Origin: Chelydra serpentina
Taxonomy: Eukaryota; Chordata; Testudines; Chelydridae
NCBI GenBank assembly: GCA_037349315.1
Contig: JBAIAC010000128.1
Span: 248,001 to 312,000, forward strand
Length of the DNA stretch: 64,000 nt
Reading direction: 5' to 3'
Shown here: positions 41,706 to 56,480 of the stretch, one piece after another
How the letters are laid out: every line of letters starts with the position of its first letter
Position numbering within the stretch: the first letter of the stretch is position 1
The notes under the pieces: generated by a model
Seen by the model: the letters and a program-made list of their open reading frames with translations, nothing else
What the model was told of the DNA's origin: nothing
Database searches by the model: none
Translations under genes and position numbers: made by a program

Positions 41706-41811
41706 GTAGGGATTATCGCGGGGGTTGCTGGTGGGTTCCTGCGGGAGGAAGAGGGACAGCAAATACACCGGAGATGGGAACGTTTGCACTGTCTGGTTTG
41801 GAGGTTGGAGC

Positions 41812-42017
41812 TAGGATGACCAGACAGCAAGTGTGAAAAATTTGAGAGGGAAGTGGCACAAGGATGCAAATAGTGCACACACACACGCACACTAGGGTGA
41901 CCAGACAGCAAATGTGAAAAATTGGGACGGGGGTGGGGGGTAATAGGAAATAGGTAATAAGAAAAAGACCCCAAAATCAGGACTGTCCCTATAAAATCGG
42001 GACATCTGGTCACCCTA
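41812..42017. mobile_element. hAT-type MITE (copy 4) with internal filler
   Basis: Begins TAGGATGACC at 41812 and ends GGTCACCCTA at 42017. Flanks are GTTGGAGC (41804-41811) and GTTGGGGC (42018-42025), an 8-bp target duplication with one mismatch. The first ~38 bp are repeated at 41893, and between lie ~45 bp (AGTGGCACAAGGATGCAAAT, then CA repeats) matching the edge of the (CA)n tract at 35600-35660. Confidence 0.82.
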
Positions 42018-42025
42018 GTTGGGGC

Positions 42026-46329
<4,304 letters not shown>

Positions 46330-46980
46330 AACCTGATGTGATCTCGCAGCTGGAATGAGGGAAATTGACAACAATCTACAGCAACCTCATTAACCACAAA
46401 CACACTCTCATCATGCTCCAGCCAGAAGGGAAATGAGCAGAAATTCTTGCTGTTCAGTCACGGACACACTTACACAACTGCACAGCAGTGCGTCTGTTGT
46501 GGAAGCTGGTGTGAGCAAACAAGGGGAAATGATCACTCAATGAGAACAGAAGTAGATGTGGCATGAGATACCTGTGTCAGTCAAGTAGTTGTGGCTGAGT
46601 GGTTAGGGTGCTGGACTTGAACTCCATTGGGATCTCCCTGTGCAGGTTCAAATCCTGTCAACTACAGAGGAACTTGTGGTTCTTTAGTTTCAGTACCTGA
46701 GCTTCCTTGGTGTCAAGCGGAGCTAGGTCTTGTCTCATCTCACTCTCAGGCTGTGTCCACACTGCTGAGTTATGCCACTTTAGTTAAATCGTTATAATTA
46801 AACTGCTGTTGCATGTCCACACTATGCTGCTTGTGTCACCAGAGCGCATCCACGCCAGCAGCCCTGTAAACGCCCCAAAGAGCAGTGCACTGTGGGTAGG
46901 TATTGCACTGTGCAACTGGCCGCAGGGTGCTGTGGGAGGGGTTTGCAATGGCTCATGGGCCGGTACAGCATCACATGATG
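46330..46980 (-). repeat. tRNA-Ser duplication unit, copy 3 (inverted)
   Basis: Reverse complement of parts of 24150-25000, including the tRNA-Ser, the flanking AGGAACTTGTGGTTCTTTAG and the block GCTCATGGGCCGGT...ATCACATGATGCAG. Confidence 0.82.
46585..46666 (+). tRNA. tRNA-Ser (anticodon TGA)
   Basis: 82 nt: acceptor GTAGTTG/CAACTAC perfect, loop CTTGAAC (TGA), long variable arm, B box GGTTCAAATCC. Its homologues at 24452 and 28009 read AGA, so the anticodon differs within one duplicated family while staying Ser. The discriminator is A here where G is expected for Ser, which may impair charging. The A box has TGGCTGAGTGG. Confidence 0.83.
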
Positions 46981-47202
46981 CAGATTTCTCTATCCCATTG
47001 TTCCATGGGCAGCCTACTGGATTGCCAGCTGCTTCCCCACTGCAGTGTGTGTGTGTGGAGAGCCCGTCTGTGCGTTGGGGAAGAGAGAGTGTGCTGGCAC
47101 ACTGTGTCTAAGCTCAGACAGGTGCTGGAACCAACCAGTCCTCAGGCAGGGGAAGGGGGACACCCCAGTCCTGAAGCAAGGGGAGGGGAACACCCCTGAC
47201 AT

Positions 47203-48987
47203 GTTAGCAACAAGAAGAAAGTCAAGGAACGTGTGGGCCCCTTGCTGAATGAGGGAGGGAACCTTGTGACAGAGGATGCGGAGAAAGCTAGTGTACTCAA
47301 TGCTTTTTTTGCCTCTGTCTTCACAGACAAGGGCAGCTCCCAGATGGCTGCACTCCGCAGCACGGTATGGGGAGGAGGTGACCAGCCCTCTGTGGAGAAA
47401 GAAGTAGTTCGGGACTATTTAGAAAAGCTGGACGAACACAAGTCCATGGGGCCGGATGCACTGCATCCGAGGGTACTAAAGGAGTTGGCCGATGTGATTG
47501 CAGAGCCATTGGCCATTATCTTTGACAAATCATGGCAATCGGGGGAGGTCCCGGATGACTGGAAAAAAGCTAATGTAGTGCCCATCTTTAAAAAAGGGAA
47601 AAAGGAAGATCCGGGGAACTACAGGCCAGTCAGTCTCACCTCAATCCCTGGAAAAATCATGGAACAGGTCCTCAAGGAATCAATTTTGAACCACTTAAAG
47701 GAGGGGAAAGTGATCAGGAACAGTCAGCATGGATTCACCAAGGGCAAGTCATGCCTGACTAACCTAATTGCCTTCTATGATGAGATAACTGACTCTGTGG
47801 ATGAGGGGAAAGCAGTGGATGTGCTATTTCTTGACTTTAGCAAAGCTTTTGATACAGTCTCGCACAGCGTTCTTGCCAGCAAGTTAAAGAAGTATGGGCT
47901 GGATGAATGGACGGTAAGGTGGATAGAAAACTGGCTGGATGGTCGTGCTCAACGGGTAGTGATCAATGGCTCCATGTCTGGTTGGCAGCCGGTATCAAGT
48001 GGAGTGCCCCAAGGGTCGGTGCTGGGGCCGGTTTTGTTCAATATCTTCATCAACGATCTGGAGGATGGTGTGGACTGCACCCTTAGCAAGTTTGCAGATG
48101 ACACTAAACTGGGAGGAGTGGTTGATACGCTGGAGCGTAGGGATAGGATACAGAGGGACCTAGACAAATTAGAGGATTGGGCCAAAAGAAATCTGGTGAG
48201 GTTCAACAAGGACAAGTGCAGAGTCCTGCACTTAGGACGGAAGAATCCCATGCACTGCTACAGACTAGGGACCGAATGGCTGGGCAGCAGTTCTGCAGAA
48301 AAGGACCTAGGGGTTACAGTGGACGAAAAGCTGAATATGAGTCAACAGTGTGCCCTTGTTGCCAAGAAGGCTAATGGCATTTTGGGCTGTATAAGTAGGG
48401 GCATTTCCAGCAGATCGAGGGACGTGATTATTCCCCTCTATTCGGCACTGGTGAGGCCTCATTTGGAGTACTGTGTCCAGTTTTGGGCCCCACACTACAA
48501 GAAGGATGTGGATAAATTGGAAAGAGTCCAACGGAGGGCAACAAAAATGATTAGGGGGCTGGAGCACATGACTTATGAGGAGAGGCTGAGGGAACTGAGA
48601 TTGTTTAGCCTGCAGAAGAGAAGAGTGAGGGGGGATTTGATAGCTGCTTTCAACTACCTAAAAGGGGGTTCCAAAGAGGCTGGATCTAGACTGTTCTCAG
48701 TGGTAGAAGATGACAGAACAAGGAGTAATGGTCTCAAGTTGCAGAGGGGGAGGTTTAGGTTGGATATTAGGAAAAACATTTTCACTAGTAGGGTGGTGAA
48801 GCACTGGAATGGGTTACCTAGGGAGGTGGTGGAATCTCCTTCCTTAGAGGTTTTTAAGGTCAGGCTTGACAAAGCCCTGGCTGGGATGATCTAGTTGGGG
48901 TTGGTCCTGCTTTGAGCAGGGGGTTGGACTAGATACCTCCTGAGGTCCCTTCCAACCCTGAGATTCTATGATTCTATGATTCTATGA
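47203..48987 (+). mobile_element. CR1 LINE, 5'-truncated, well preserved
   Basis: Starts near ATGTTAGCAACAAG (47203) and ends with three ATTCTATG octamers at 48961-48986. TGACAT occurs at both borders, a possible short target duplication that overlaps element sequence. It lacks the endonuclease region. Close relative of the CR1 inside the tRNA-Thr. Confidence 0.93.
47233..48894 (+). CDS. CR1 reverse transcriptase (5'-truncated ORF2)
   Basis: An uninterrupted 553-codon frame. RT motifs: [11 protein letters not shown] at residues ~197-207 (catalytic D201), SGVPQGS at ~256, FADDTK at 287-292 (catalytic DD), then a C-terminal region with [12 protein letters not shown]. Full CR1 ORF2 has an N-terminal APE endonuclease; here it is missing because reverse transcription stopped early. 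The ATG used is just the first in the truncated copy. The open frame and near-identity to a second copy suggest a fairly recent insertion. It cannot mobilise itself. Confidence 0.93.
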   Translation: MGPLLNEGGNLVTEDAEKASVLNAFFASVFTDKGSSQMAALRSTVWGGGDQPSVEKEVVRDYLEKLDEHKSMGPDALHPRVLKELADVIAEPLAIIFDKSWQSGEVPDDWKKANVVPIFKKGKKEDPGNYRPVSLTSIPGKIMEQVLKESILNHLKEGKVIRNSQHGFTKGKSCLTNLIAFYDEITDSVDEGKAVDVLFLDFSKAFDTVSHSVLASKLKKYGLDEWTVRWIENWLDGRAQRVVINGSMSGWQPVSSGVPQGSVLGPVLFNIFINDLEDGVDCTLSKFADDTKLGGVVDTLERRDRIQRDLDKLEDWAKRNLVRFNKDKCRVLHLGRKNPMHCYRLGTEWLGSSSAEKDLGVTVDEKLNMSQQCALVAKKANGILGCISRGISSRSRDVIIPLYSALVRPHLEYCVQFWAPHYKKDVDKLERVQRRATKMIRGLEHMTYEERLRELRLFSLQKRRVRGDLIAAFNYLKGGSKEAGSRLFSVVEDDRTRSNGLKLQRGRFRLDIRKNIFTSRVVKHWNGLPREVVESPSLEVFKVRLDKALAGMI

Positions 48988-49979
48988 CATCAGCCCCTGC
49001 TTCCCTCACTGGTTCAGCTCAGCACTGCACAGCAGTGTCTCTCCCTCTCTCTCTCTCTCACACACACACGCTGCTGCCTGCCTGGCTCTGTGTCAGGGGC
49101 CGGAACAGGGGGGTTACCAGCCGTAAGGACGAACAGTGGAGGGGGGAACAGGATGGAGGCCTGACGAGAAGAGGCATTCTGTGTTTGTGGCCTTGGGGGA
49201 ACAGGGTGGGACGGAGCCTCAGGGAGACGGGGCGGTGTAGGGTTGGGGTCTCAGGGAGACGGGGCGGTGTAGGGTTGGGGCCTCAGGGAGAAGGGGAGGA
49301 GTGAGTGCAGGTCCTTGCAGGAAAGGGTCATCATGGGGTGAGTTTAGATGCCAGTGGCCCCCCCACTGTAAGGAGCTTCCGCCCCCAGCTCCGTGGTCGC
49401 CGTGCGGGGGAGCAGCATCCCCCGGCAGTGATTTGCTCCTTGCTGCCGGAGCAGAGCAGCAGGCTCAGCCGTCAGAACTTCCCGGAGCGATGAGAGGGGA
49501 GGGGCCCAGCCTCTGGAGCAGGATCGCAGGGCAGGGAGTTCCCGGCGGGCATTGTGGGATACTGGCGGAGGCCAGTTCTGGTGATATAATGACCAGCAGC
49601 GTCTACACTGACACTTTGTCACTCTCAGTTTGCTGCAAAAAGCTCCAGGCCTCTCGTCGAGGTGGTTTGATTTTGTTGCCGACAGAGGGCAGATTTGTCG
49701 CCAGACGTGGCATTGCCGTGTGTGCACCAGCCAAAAGCTGGCGATCGAGGGAGCATCGTGTGTTTTCCACATGCCTGAGCAATATAATGATGCTGCAATA
49801 ACTTTGTAGTGCAGACCTGGCCAAGGATTTTCACACACACACAGCTTGCAAGGGAAACTTCACCTGCTCCTCTGCTTTGCAGAATCCAAACACAAGCAAA
49901 GGCCCAGGTGGGGGCTGGCAGGGAGTCAGGTGTGGATAGACACTATGGTTTAGTCACTGCTGGGCACTATGTCTTAGCT
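48988..49979. other. Intergenic, nothing recognised
   Basis: A short CTCTCT/CACACA tract near 49044-49070 and a 3-fold GACGGGGC...AGGGTTGGGG repeat near 49220-49290. 49540-49815 resembles the MITE-like block of the Ser units. No gene. Confidence 0.4.
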
Positions 49980-50290
49980 CGTTACTGAAAGTTTGGGAGT
50001 TAAGAGCCTACAGGTCCGTGTGCCAGTCCCCTCCCAGATGACCCCTCCCTCTGGGACAGGGGCAGGTCTGACTCTCACACCAAATGGCTCCTTGTCGCTG
50101 CCAGAATCTGTGGGTGGCTCATTTAGTTTACGCCGAGGGTGGAGTCCTGCTTTGTGCACCGTGTCTGAGAGTGAAAATCCTAAACCACCCTTTGAAATAA
50201 CGAATGCAGCAGGACGTGTTATGGTCCCTGCCCCAAAGCAGACAGACCAGTGGAGAGCTGAGTCCAGGGTAACACTTCACAGGGCTGAGT
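49980..50290 (+). repeat. Thr/Asn-unit flank, copy 3
   Basis: Matches 18955-19290. No tRNA is attached on its left side here. Confidence 0.78.
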
Positions 50291-50299
50291 AAGGCCGGC

Positions 50300-50790
50300 A
50301 AAATTAATCTTCCCCTCATGGGCCTCTCGCAATGACGTCCTTCTTGTGTGCCAGGACTGACAAAAACATCCCAGACACAGAAGCAGCAGGTCAAAATAGT
50401 CACTTGTAGATGCTGAAGTAGCTCAGTGAGGAGAGCATTAGACTGATGATCTAGAGGACCCTAGTTCACCCCCAGGTTTTAGCCTGCTCTTTGGGGTCAG
50501 GGCTGGGCTGTTTTCTGGAAGGGCAGCAGTGGGTTTACCTGCCATGAGTCCCTTATTTCATGCCCCACAGCAGGGAAAAGCAGCATGGGCTTGTGTACCC
50601 AGTTGGCCCATGTGAGCTTTATTCCTTCTCTTGCTCCTTCTCAGCAAGGGGAAGGAAAAGAAGCTCTGCTTCAAGCTGGAGTCACAAGGGCGATGTAAGG
50701 ATGATTTCCTGAGCGCTGGCTCCAGACCTTCGCTCTACCAGCCGACCCATCGAAGACCTGCCACCACTTTCTCCAGTTTCTCCACCTGGT
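50300..50790 (-). repeat. Val-Phe duplication fragment, inverted
   Basis: Reverse complement of parts of 12130-12640, ending where the 57-bp array starts. Contains a Phe-derived tRNA. Confidence 0.78.
50412..50484 (+). pseudogene. tRNA-Phe-derived copy with anticodon GAT
   Basis: The body follows the tRNA-Phe copies (A box TAGCTCAGTGAGG), but the loop reads CTGATGA, giving GAT (Ile) instead of GAA. The B box is damaged (TAGTTCACCCC) and the acceptor 3' strand has drifted. Probably inactive. Confidence 0.75.
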
Positions 50791-50799
50791 ATGAGAGGT

Positions 50800-53700
50800 G
50801 AGCTCTCTGACAGAGATGCTGTGTGCATTGCCCGACGTGGCCACCCAGTGTCACTGTCGCTCTCTGAGAGAGACGCTGTGTGCATTACCCCACGTGGCCA
50901 CCCAGTGTCACTGTTGCTCTCTGAGAGAGACGCTGTGTGCATTACCCCACGTGGCCACCCGGTGTCACTGTTGCTCTCTGAGAGAGACGCTGTGTGCATT
51001 ACCCCACGTGGCCACCCAGTGTCACTGTCGCTCTCTGAGAGAGACGCTGTGTGCGTTACCCCACGTGGCAACCCAGTGTCACTGTCGCTCTCTGAGAGAG
51101 ACGCTGTGTGCATTACCCCACGTGGCCACCCGGTGTCACTGTCGCTCTCTGAGAGAGACGCTGTGTGCATTACCCCACGTGGCAACCCAGTGTCACTGTC
51201 GCTCTCTGAGAGAGACGCTGTGTGCATTACCCCACGTGGCCACCCAGTGACACTGTCGCTCTCTGAGAGAGATGCTGTGTGGATTACCCCACGTGGCCAC
51301 CCGGTGTCACTGTCGCTCTCTGAGAGAGACGCTGTGTGCATTACCCCACGTGGCAACCCAGTGTCACTGTCGCTCTCTGAGAGAGACGCTGTGTGCATTA
51401 CCCCACGTGGCCACCCAGTGACACTGTCGCTCTCTGAGAGAGATGCTGTGTGCATTACCCCACGTGGCCACCCGGTGTCACTGTCGCTCTCTGAGAGAGA
51501 CGCTGTGTGCATTACCCCACGTGGCAACCCAGTGTCACTGTCGCTCTCTGAGAGAGACGCTGTGTGCATTACCCCACGTGGCCACCCAGTGACACTGTCG
51601 CTCTCTGAGAGAGATGCTGTGTGGATTACCCCGCGTGGCCACACGGTGTCACTGTTGCTCTCTGAGAGAGATGCTGTGTGCATTACCCCACGTGGCCACT
51701 CGGTGTCACTATTGCTCTCTGAGAAAGACGCTGTGTGTGTTACCCCACGTGTCCACCCGGTGTCACTGTTGCTGTCTGAGAGAGACGCTGTGTGCATTAC
51801 CCCACGTGGCCACCCGGTGTCACTGTTGCTCTCTGAGAGAGACGCTGTGTGCGTTACCCCACATGGCCACCCAGTGTCACTTTTGCTCTCTGAGAGAGAT
51901 GCTGTGTGCATTACCCCACGTGGCAACCCAGTGTCACTGTTGCTCTCTGAGAGAGATGCTGTGTGCATTATCCCACGTGGCCACCCAGTGTCACTGTCGC
52001 TCTCTGAGAGAGATGCTGTGTGCATTACCGCACGTGGCCACCCGGTGTCACTGTTGCTCTCTGAGAGAGATGCTGTGTGCGTTACCCCACGTGGCCACCC
52101 GGTGTCACTGTTGCTCTCTGAGAGAGACGCTGTGTGCGTTACCCCACATGGCCACCCAGTGTCACTTTTGCTCTCTGAGAGAGATGCTGTGTGGATTACC
52201 CCACGTGGCAACCCAGTGTCACTGTTGCTCTCTGAGAGAGATGCTGTGTGCGTTACCCCACGTGGCCACCTGGTGCCACTGTCGCTCTCTGAGAGAGATG
52301 CTGTGTGCGTTACCCCACGTGGCCAACTGGTGTCACTGTTGCTCTCTGAGAGAGACGCTGTGTGCATTACCCCACGTGGCCACCCGGTGTCACTGTTGCT
52401 CTCTGAGAGAGATGCTGTGTGCATTACCCCACGTGGCCACCTGGTGCCACTGTCGCTCTCTGAGAGAGAGGCTGTGTGCATTACCCCACGTGGCCAACCG
52501 GTGTCACTGTTGCTCTCTGAGAGAGATGCTGTGTGCGTTACCCCACGTGGCCAACCGGTGTCACTGTTGCTCTCTGAGAGAGACGCTGTGAGCATTACCC
52601 CACGTGGCCACCCAGCGTCACTGTCGCTCTCTGAGAGAGACGCTGTGTGCATTACCCCACGTGGCCCCTCGGTGTCACTGTCGCTGTCTGAGAGAGACGC
52701 TGTGTGCATTACCCCACGTGGCCACCCAGTGTCGCTGTTGCTCTCTGAGAGAGACGCTGTGTGCATTACCCCACGTGGCCACTCCGTGTCACTGTTGCTC
52801 TCTGAGAGAGACGCTGTGTGCATTACCCAACGTGGCCACTCGGTGTCACTGTTGCTCTCTGACAGAGATGCTGTGTGCATTACCCCACGTGGCCAACCGG
52901 TGTCACTGTTGCTCTCTGAGAGAGATGCTGTGTGCGTTACCCCACGTGGCCAACCGGTGTCACTGTTGCTCTCTGAGAGAGACGCTGTGAGCATTACCCC
53001 ACGTGGCCACCCAGCGTCACTGTCGCTCTCTGAGAGAGACGCTGTGTGCATTACCCCACGTGGCCCCTCGGTGTCACTGTCGCTGTCTGAGAGAGACGCT
53101 GTGTGCATTACCCCACGTGGCCACCCAGTGTCGCTGTTGCTCTCTGAGAGAGACGCTGTGTGCATTACCCCACGTGGCCACTCGGTGTCACTGTTGCTCT
53201 CTGAGAGAGACGCTGTGTGCGTTACCCCACATGGCCACCCAGTGTCACTTTTGCTCTCTGAGAGAGATGCTGTGTGCATTACCCCACGTGGCCACCCGGT
53301 GTCACTGTTGCTCTCTGAGAGAGATGCTGTGTGCGTTACCCCACGTGGCCACCTGGTGCCACTGTCGCTCTCTGAGAGAGATGCTGTGTGCGTTACCCCA
53401 CGTGGCCAACTGGTGTCACTGTTGCTCTCTGAGAGAGACGCTGTGTGCATTACCCCACGTGGCCACCCGGTGTCACTGTTGCTCTCTGAGAGAGATGCTG
53501 TGTGCATTACCCCACGTGGCCACCTGGTGCCACTGTCGCTCTCTGAGAGAGACGCTGTGTGCATTACCCCACGTGGCCACCCAGTGTCGCTGTTGCTCTC
53601 TGAGAGAGACGCTGTGTGCATTACCCCACGTGGCCACTCCGTGTCACTGTTGCTCTCTGAGAGAGACGCTGTGTGCATTACCCAACGTGGCCACTCGGTG

Positions 53701-54602
53701 TCACTGTTGCTCTCTGAGAGAGAGGCTGTGTGCATTACCCCACGTGGCCAACCGGTGTCACTGTTGCTCTCTGAGAGAGATGCTGTGTGCGTTACCCCAC
53801 GTGGCCAACCGGTGTCACTGTTGCTCTCTGAGAGAGACGCTGTGAGCATTACCCCACGTGGCCACCCAGCGTCACTGTCGCTCTCTGAGAGAGACGCTGT
53901 GTGCATTACCCCACGTGGCCCCTCGGTGTCACTGTCGCTGTCTGAGAGAGACGCTGTGTGCATTACCCCACGTGGCCACCCAGTGTCGCTGTTGCTCTCT
54001 GAGAGAGACGCTGTGTGCATTACCCCACGTGGCCACTCGGTGTCACTGTTGCTCTCTGAGAGAGACGCTGTGTGCATTACCCCACGTGGCCACCCAGTGT
54101 CACTGTTGCTCTCTGAGAGAGATGCTGTGTGCATTACCCCACGTGGCCACCCGGTGTCACTGTTGCTCTCTGAGAGAGACGCTGTGTGCATTACCCCACG
54201 TGGCCACCCGGTGTCGCTGTTGCTCTCTGAGAGAGATGCTGTGTGCATTACCCCACGTGGCCACCCAGTGTCACTGTTGCTCTCTGAGAGAGATGCTGTG
54301 TGCATTACCCCACGTGGCCACCCGGTGTCACTGTTGCTCTCTGAGAGAGACGCTGTGTGCATTACCCCACGTGGCCACACGGTGTCACTGTTGCTCTCTG
54401 AGAGAGACGCTGTGTGCATTACCCCACGTGGCCACCCGGTGTCACTGTTGCTCTCTGAGAGAGACGCTGTGTGCATTACCGCACATGGCCACACGGTGTC
54501 ACTGTTGCTCTCTGAGAGAGACGCTGTGTGCATTACCCCACGTGGCCACACGGTGTCACTGTTGCTCTCTGAGAGAGACGCTGTGTGCATTATCCCACAG
54601 GT
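50800..54602 (+). repeat. 57-bp minisatellite, main array (~67 units)
   Basis: About 67 units of 57 bp, core CATTACCCCACGTGGCCACC followed by CGGTGTCACTGTTGCTCTCT and GAGAGAGACGCTGTGTG. The length is 19 codons, so open frames of 1307 codons (plus) and 1310 codons (minus) cover the array, with a third plus frame broken only by occasional TGA. Nearly every unit has the E-box CACGTG. Higher-order periods of 3, 7 and 15 units are present. The long frames have no recognisable domain, splice or promoter signals, and I do not call a gene. Confidence 0.95.
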
Positions 54603-54695
54603 GACTTCTCTCATACAAATGCTAAGCAGTTGGTGGTGTGATGTTACAGGTGAGCTGGAAATGAGGCTATTTCTTCAGGTGGAAGACAATGATTG

Positions 54696-54797
54696 TGTCA
54701 GGAGTGGGATGTGAACACACACCTCTATATGGAGCCCAGAACAGCATATGATGAAAAGACAAAGCCTTGATGCCCTAGATCCCTCGGCCAGACTGAC
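54696..54797 (-). pseudogene. tRNA-Leu-like pseudogene with intron-like insert
   Basis: Minus strand: GTCAGTC, TGGCCGAGGG (A box), a long variable region, CATCCCACTCCTGAC at the 3' end, 102 nt overall. This matches the intron-bearing tRNA-Leu(CAA) layout, with ~20 extra bases after the anticodon. The anticodon stem is poorly paired, the anticodon region reads CTTTG, and the B box is TGTTCACATCC. Inactive by appearance. Confidence 0.65.
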
Positions 54798-55060
54798 ACT
54801 GTTAGTCAAGCGATTTATCAATCGTAGTTTTCTTTAACATGGTCAACCAATCAGGTTCCCTCCTAGGCCAGGCTGCAGCCCAGCTTCAGGACTCAGAGGA
54901 AATGGAGCTCGCACCCCTACCTACAGGATCCCGGCATGACCAGCCTTTTGGATCAAACGTCCCCTCTGGCGCTCAAGTTCCAAGAACGAGCAGGCAAAAG
55001 ACAGGCTCCCACGTCATTGGAGAGAGCAAGACGAAGCCATGGAACACCCAGCAGTGTTAA

Positions 55061-55406
55061 CAGTGGCGTACCCAGGTGCAGAGCACAGGGGAACGGAGCT
55101 AGAAAAAGGCGCCTCCCCTTGTACTCACCCGGCGGCGCTCCAGCCGTTCGGCGGCAATTTGGTGGCGGGTCCCGTCCCTTCACTCGCTCCGGGTCTTCAG
55201 TGGCCCCCTCCGCGGAAATGCTGCCGAAGACCTGGAGCGAGTGAAGGACCCACCGCTGAATTTTTGCTGAACAGTGTCGACGGGTGAGTGCAAGGGGAGG
55301 CGCTTTTTTTAGCTCTGTTCCCCCTTTACAATTTTTTTTTAAGAAGCTGCTTCTGCTCAGAGAGGGAGCAGCCGCTATCTCTGCTCTGCACCTGGCAACG
55401 CTACTG
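55061..55406. mobile_element. Non-autonomous hAT-type transposon, 346 bp
   Basis: Begins CAGTGGCGTACCCAGGTGCA and ends with a near-inverted match (CAGTAGCGTTGCCAGGTGCA on the other strand), terminal repeats of ~25 bp. Flanks AGTGTTAA (55053-55060) and AGTGTTAG (55407-55414) are an 8-bp target duplication with one mismatch. The paralogue has a single AGTGTTAG at 26335-26342. An internal inverted repeat (CTTCACTCGCTCC...) lies at ~55178-55247. No transposase. Confidence 0.9.
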
Positions 55407-55434
55407 AGTGTTAGGTGGCAGAAGAGCTGCTCCA

Positions 55435-55506
55435 AGGTCCCACCAAGACTTGTACTTGGATAGCAGGATTCAAAGTCCTGAGCGCTGCCCTTACACCATG
55501 GAGAAC
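55435..55506 (-). pseudogene. tRNA-Gln (TTG) pseudogene
   Basis: Paralogue of 26363-26434. Anticodon TTG is kept, but the 5' acceptor strand reads TTCTCCA (GGTCCCA expected) and the B box AAGTACAAGTC has lost its TTC. Inactive. Confidence 0.8.
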
Positions 55507-55810
55507 ACCCTGTGTTTGTCTGACTTCCGGTGCAGAAGAGCCTGGGCGGACAATAATTTGCCTTCCTTGCTCAAGGCCTCTCTGGCCTCTCTGGTCAGTG
55601 CTGTATTTGCTCAACAAGTCGGCTCGCAGCGATTTGCTGTAGACCCAGAAGCCTTTCTTCCTCCAGACTGTGAGGCCAGTGGGTGTGTGAGGAAGTTGCC
55701 CCTTCAGTCCCAGGCAGTAAATGGCTCTTCCTAGGAAAGCCCAAGTCCTGAAAAGAAAAGAGTAACATCAAAGAGACTACTCAAGTTTCCAGGGGAAATG
55801 ATCTTTTTTA

Positions 55811-55883
55811 CACCTGACCAGGGACTTGAACCCTGGACCCTCAGATTAAAAATCTGATGCTCTACCAACTGAGCTAGCCAGGC
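55811..55883 (-). tRNA. tRNA-Lys (anticodon TTT), copy 2
   Basis: 73 nt: GCCTGGC/GTCAGGT pairs throughout with wobbles, A box TAGCTCAGTTGG, loop TTTTTAA (TTT), canonical B box GGGTTCAAGTCCC. Better preserved than copy 1 at 26732. Probably functional, while its Gln neighbour has decayed: the opposite of copy 1. Confidence 0.88.
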
Positions 55884-55954
55884 TCACACAAAGAGGTGGC
55901 AAGTTTGATGTAGAATAGAAACTTGCCAAGAAAAAGAGGGCAGGAAACAACAGC

Positions 55955-56075
55955 TTTCTCCGGCACGCTTTCTCAGCTCATTTCCCCACCTTCTGTCCTG
56001 CAGGGGTTGGGGGTTATCCCAGTGGCAAAAAGGGGAGCACCTTGCTGGACAGCTAAGGGACCTGAGAAAAGTAAA
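55955..56075 (+). repeat. Fragment of the Val-Phe duplication
   Basis: About 120 bp matching 11900-12030, including CTGCAGGGGTTGGG. No tRNA remains. Confidence 0.7.
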
Positions 56076-56085
56076 TTAGGTTTAC

Positions 56086-56266
56086 GGGGAGAGGGATAGG
56101 TCAGTGGTTTAAGCATTGACTTGCTAAACCCAGGATTGTGAGTTCAATTGGTCAGTGGGTGGTTTAGGGATCTGGGGCAAAAATTGGGGATTGGCTTTGC
56201 TTTGAGTAGGGGGTTGAACTAGATGACCTCCTAATGTCCCTTCCATCCCTGATATTCTATGATTCT
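56086..56266 (+). mobile_element. CR1-tailed, tRNA-derived SINE
   Basis: The head has A-box- and B-box-like parts (TAGGTCAGTGGTTTAAGC; TTGTGAGTTCAAT). The body has GATCTGGGGCAAAAATTGGG, and the tail TTGAACTAGATGACCTCC...TATTCTATGATTCT is CR1-type. CR1-type tails let such SINEs use CR1 RT. Non-coding. Confidence 0.85.
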
Positions 56267-56267
56267 C

Positions 56268-56480
56268 AGCTCTCCATTGGGCTGTCTACTTTGGGGCAGG
56301 GACAATAACATGTGCTGCTGCATTCGTTATTTCAAAGGGTGGTTTAGGATTTTCAGTCTCAGACTCGGTGCACAAAGCAGGACTTCACCCTCGGCGTAAA
56401 CTAAATGAGCCGCCCACAGATTCTGGCAGCCACAATGAGGCATTTGGTGTGAGAGCTCAGACCTGCCCCTGTCCCAGAGA
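56268..56480 (-). repeat. Thr/Asn-unit flank, copy 4
   Basis: Matches 7186-7400, starting directly at the end of the SINE. Confidence 0.75.

Larger units (their letters stand above)
54865..55955 (+). repeat. Gln-Lys tRNA duplication unit, copy 2
   Basis: Direct copy of 26160-26900, enlarged by a 346-bp DNA transposon. Confidence 0.87.

Noticed and set aside
50800..54602. CRISPR-like array
   Set aside because: Repeats are contiguous with no unique spacers, and the DNA is vertebrate.
50682..54714. Treating the 1307- and 1310-codon frames as secreted or structural proteins
   Set aside because: Antisense overlap, CpG-type substitutions and no start, signal or splice context. Kept as a finding only.
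56086..56160. Independent tRNA gene
   Set aside because: It has A- and B-box-like parts but no acceptor stem, and it continues into a CR1-type tail, so it is a SINE head.
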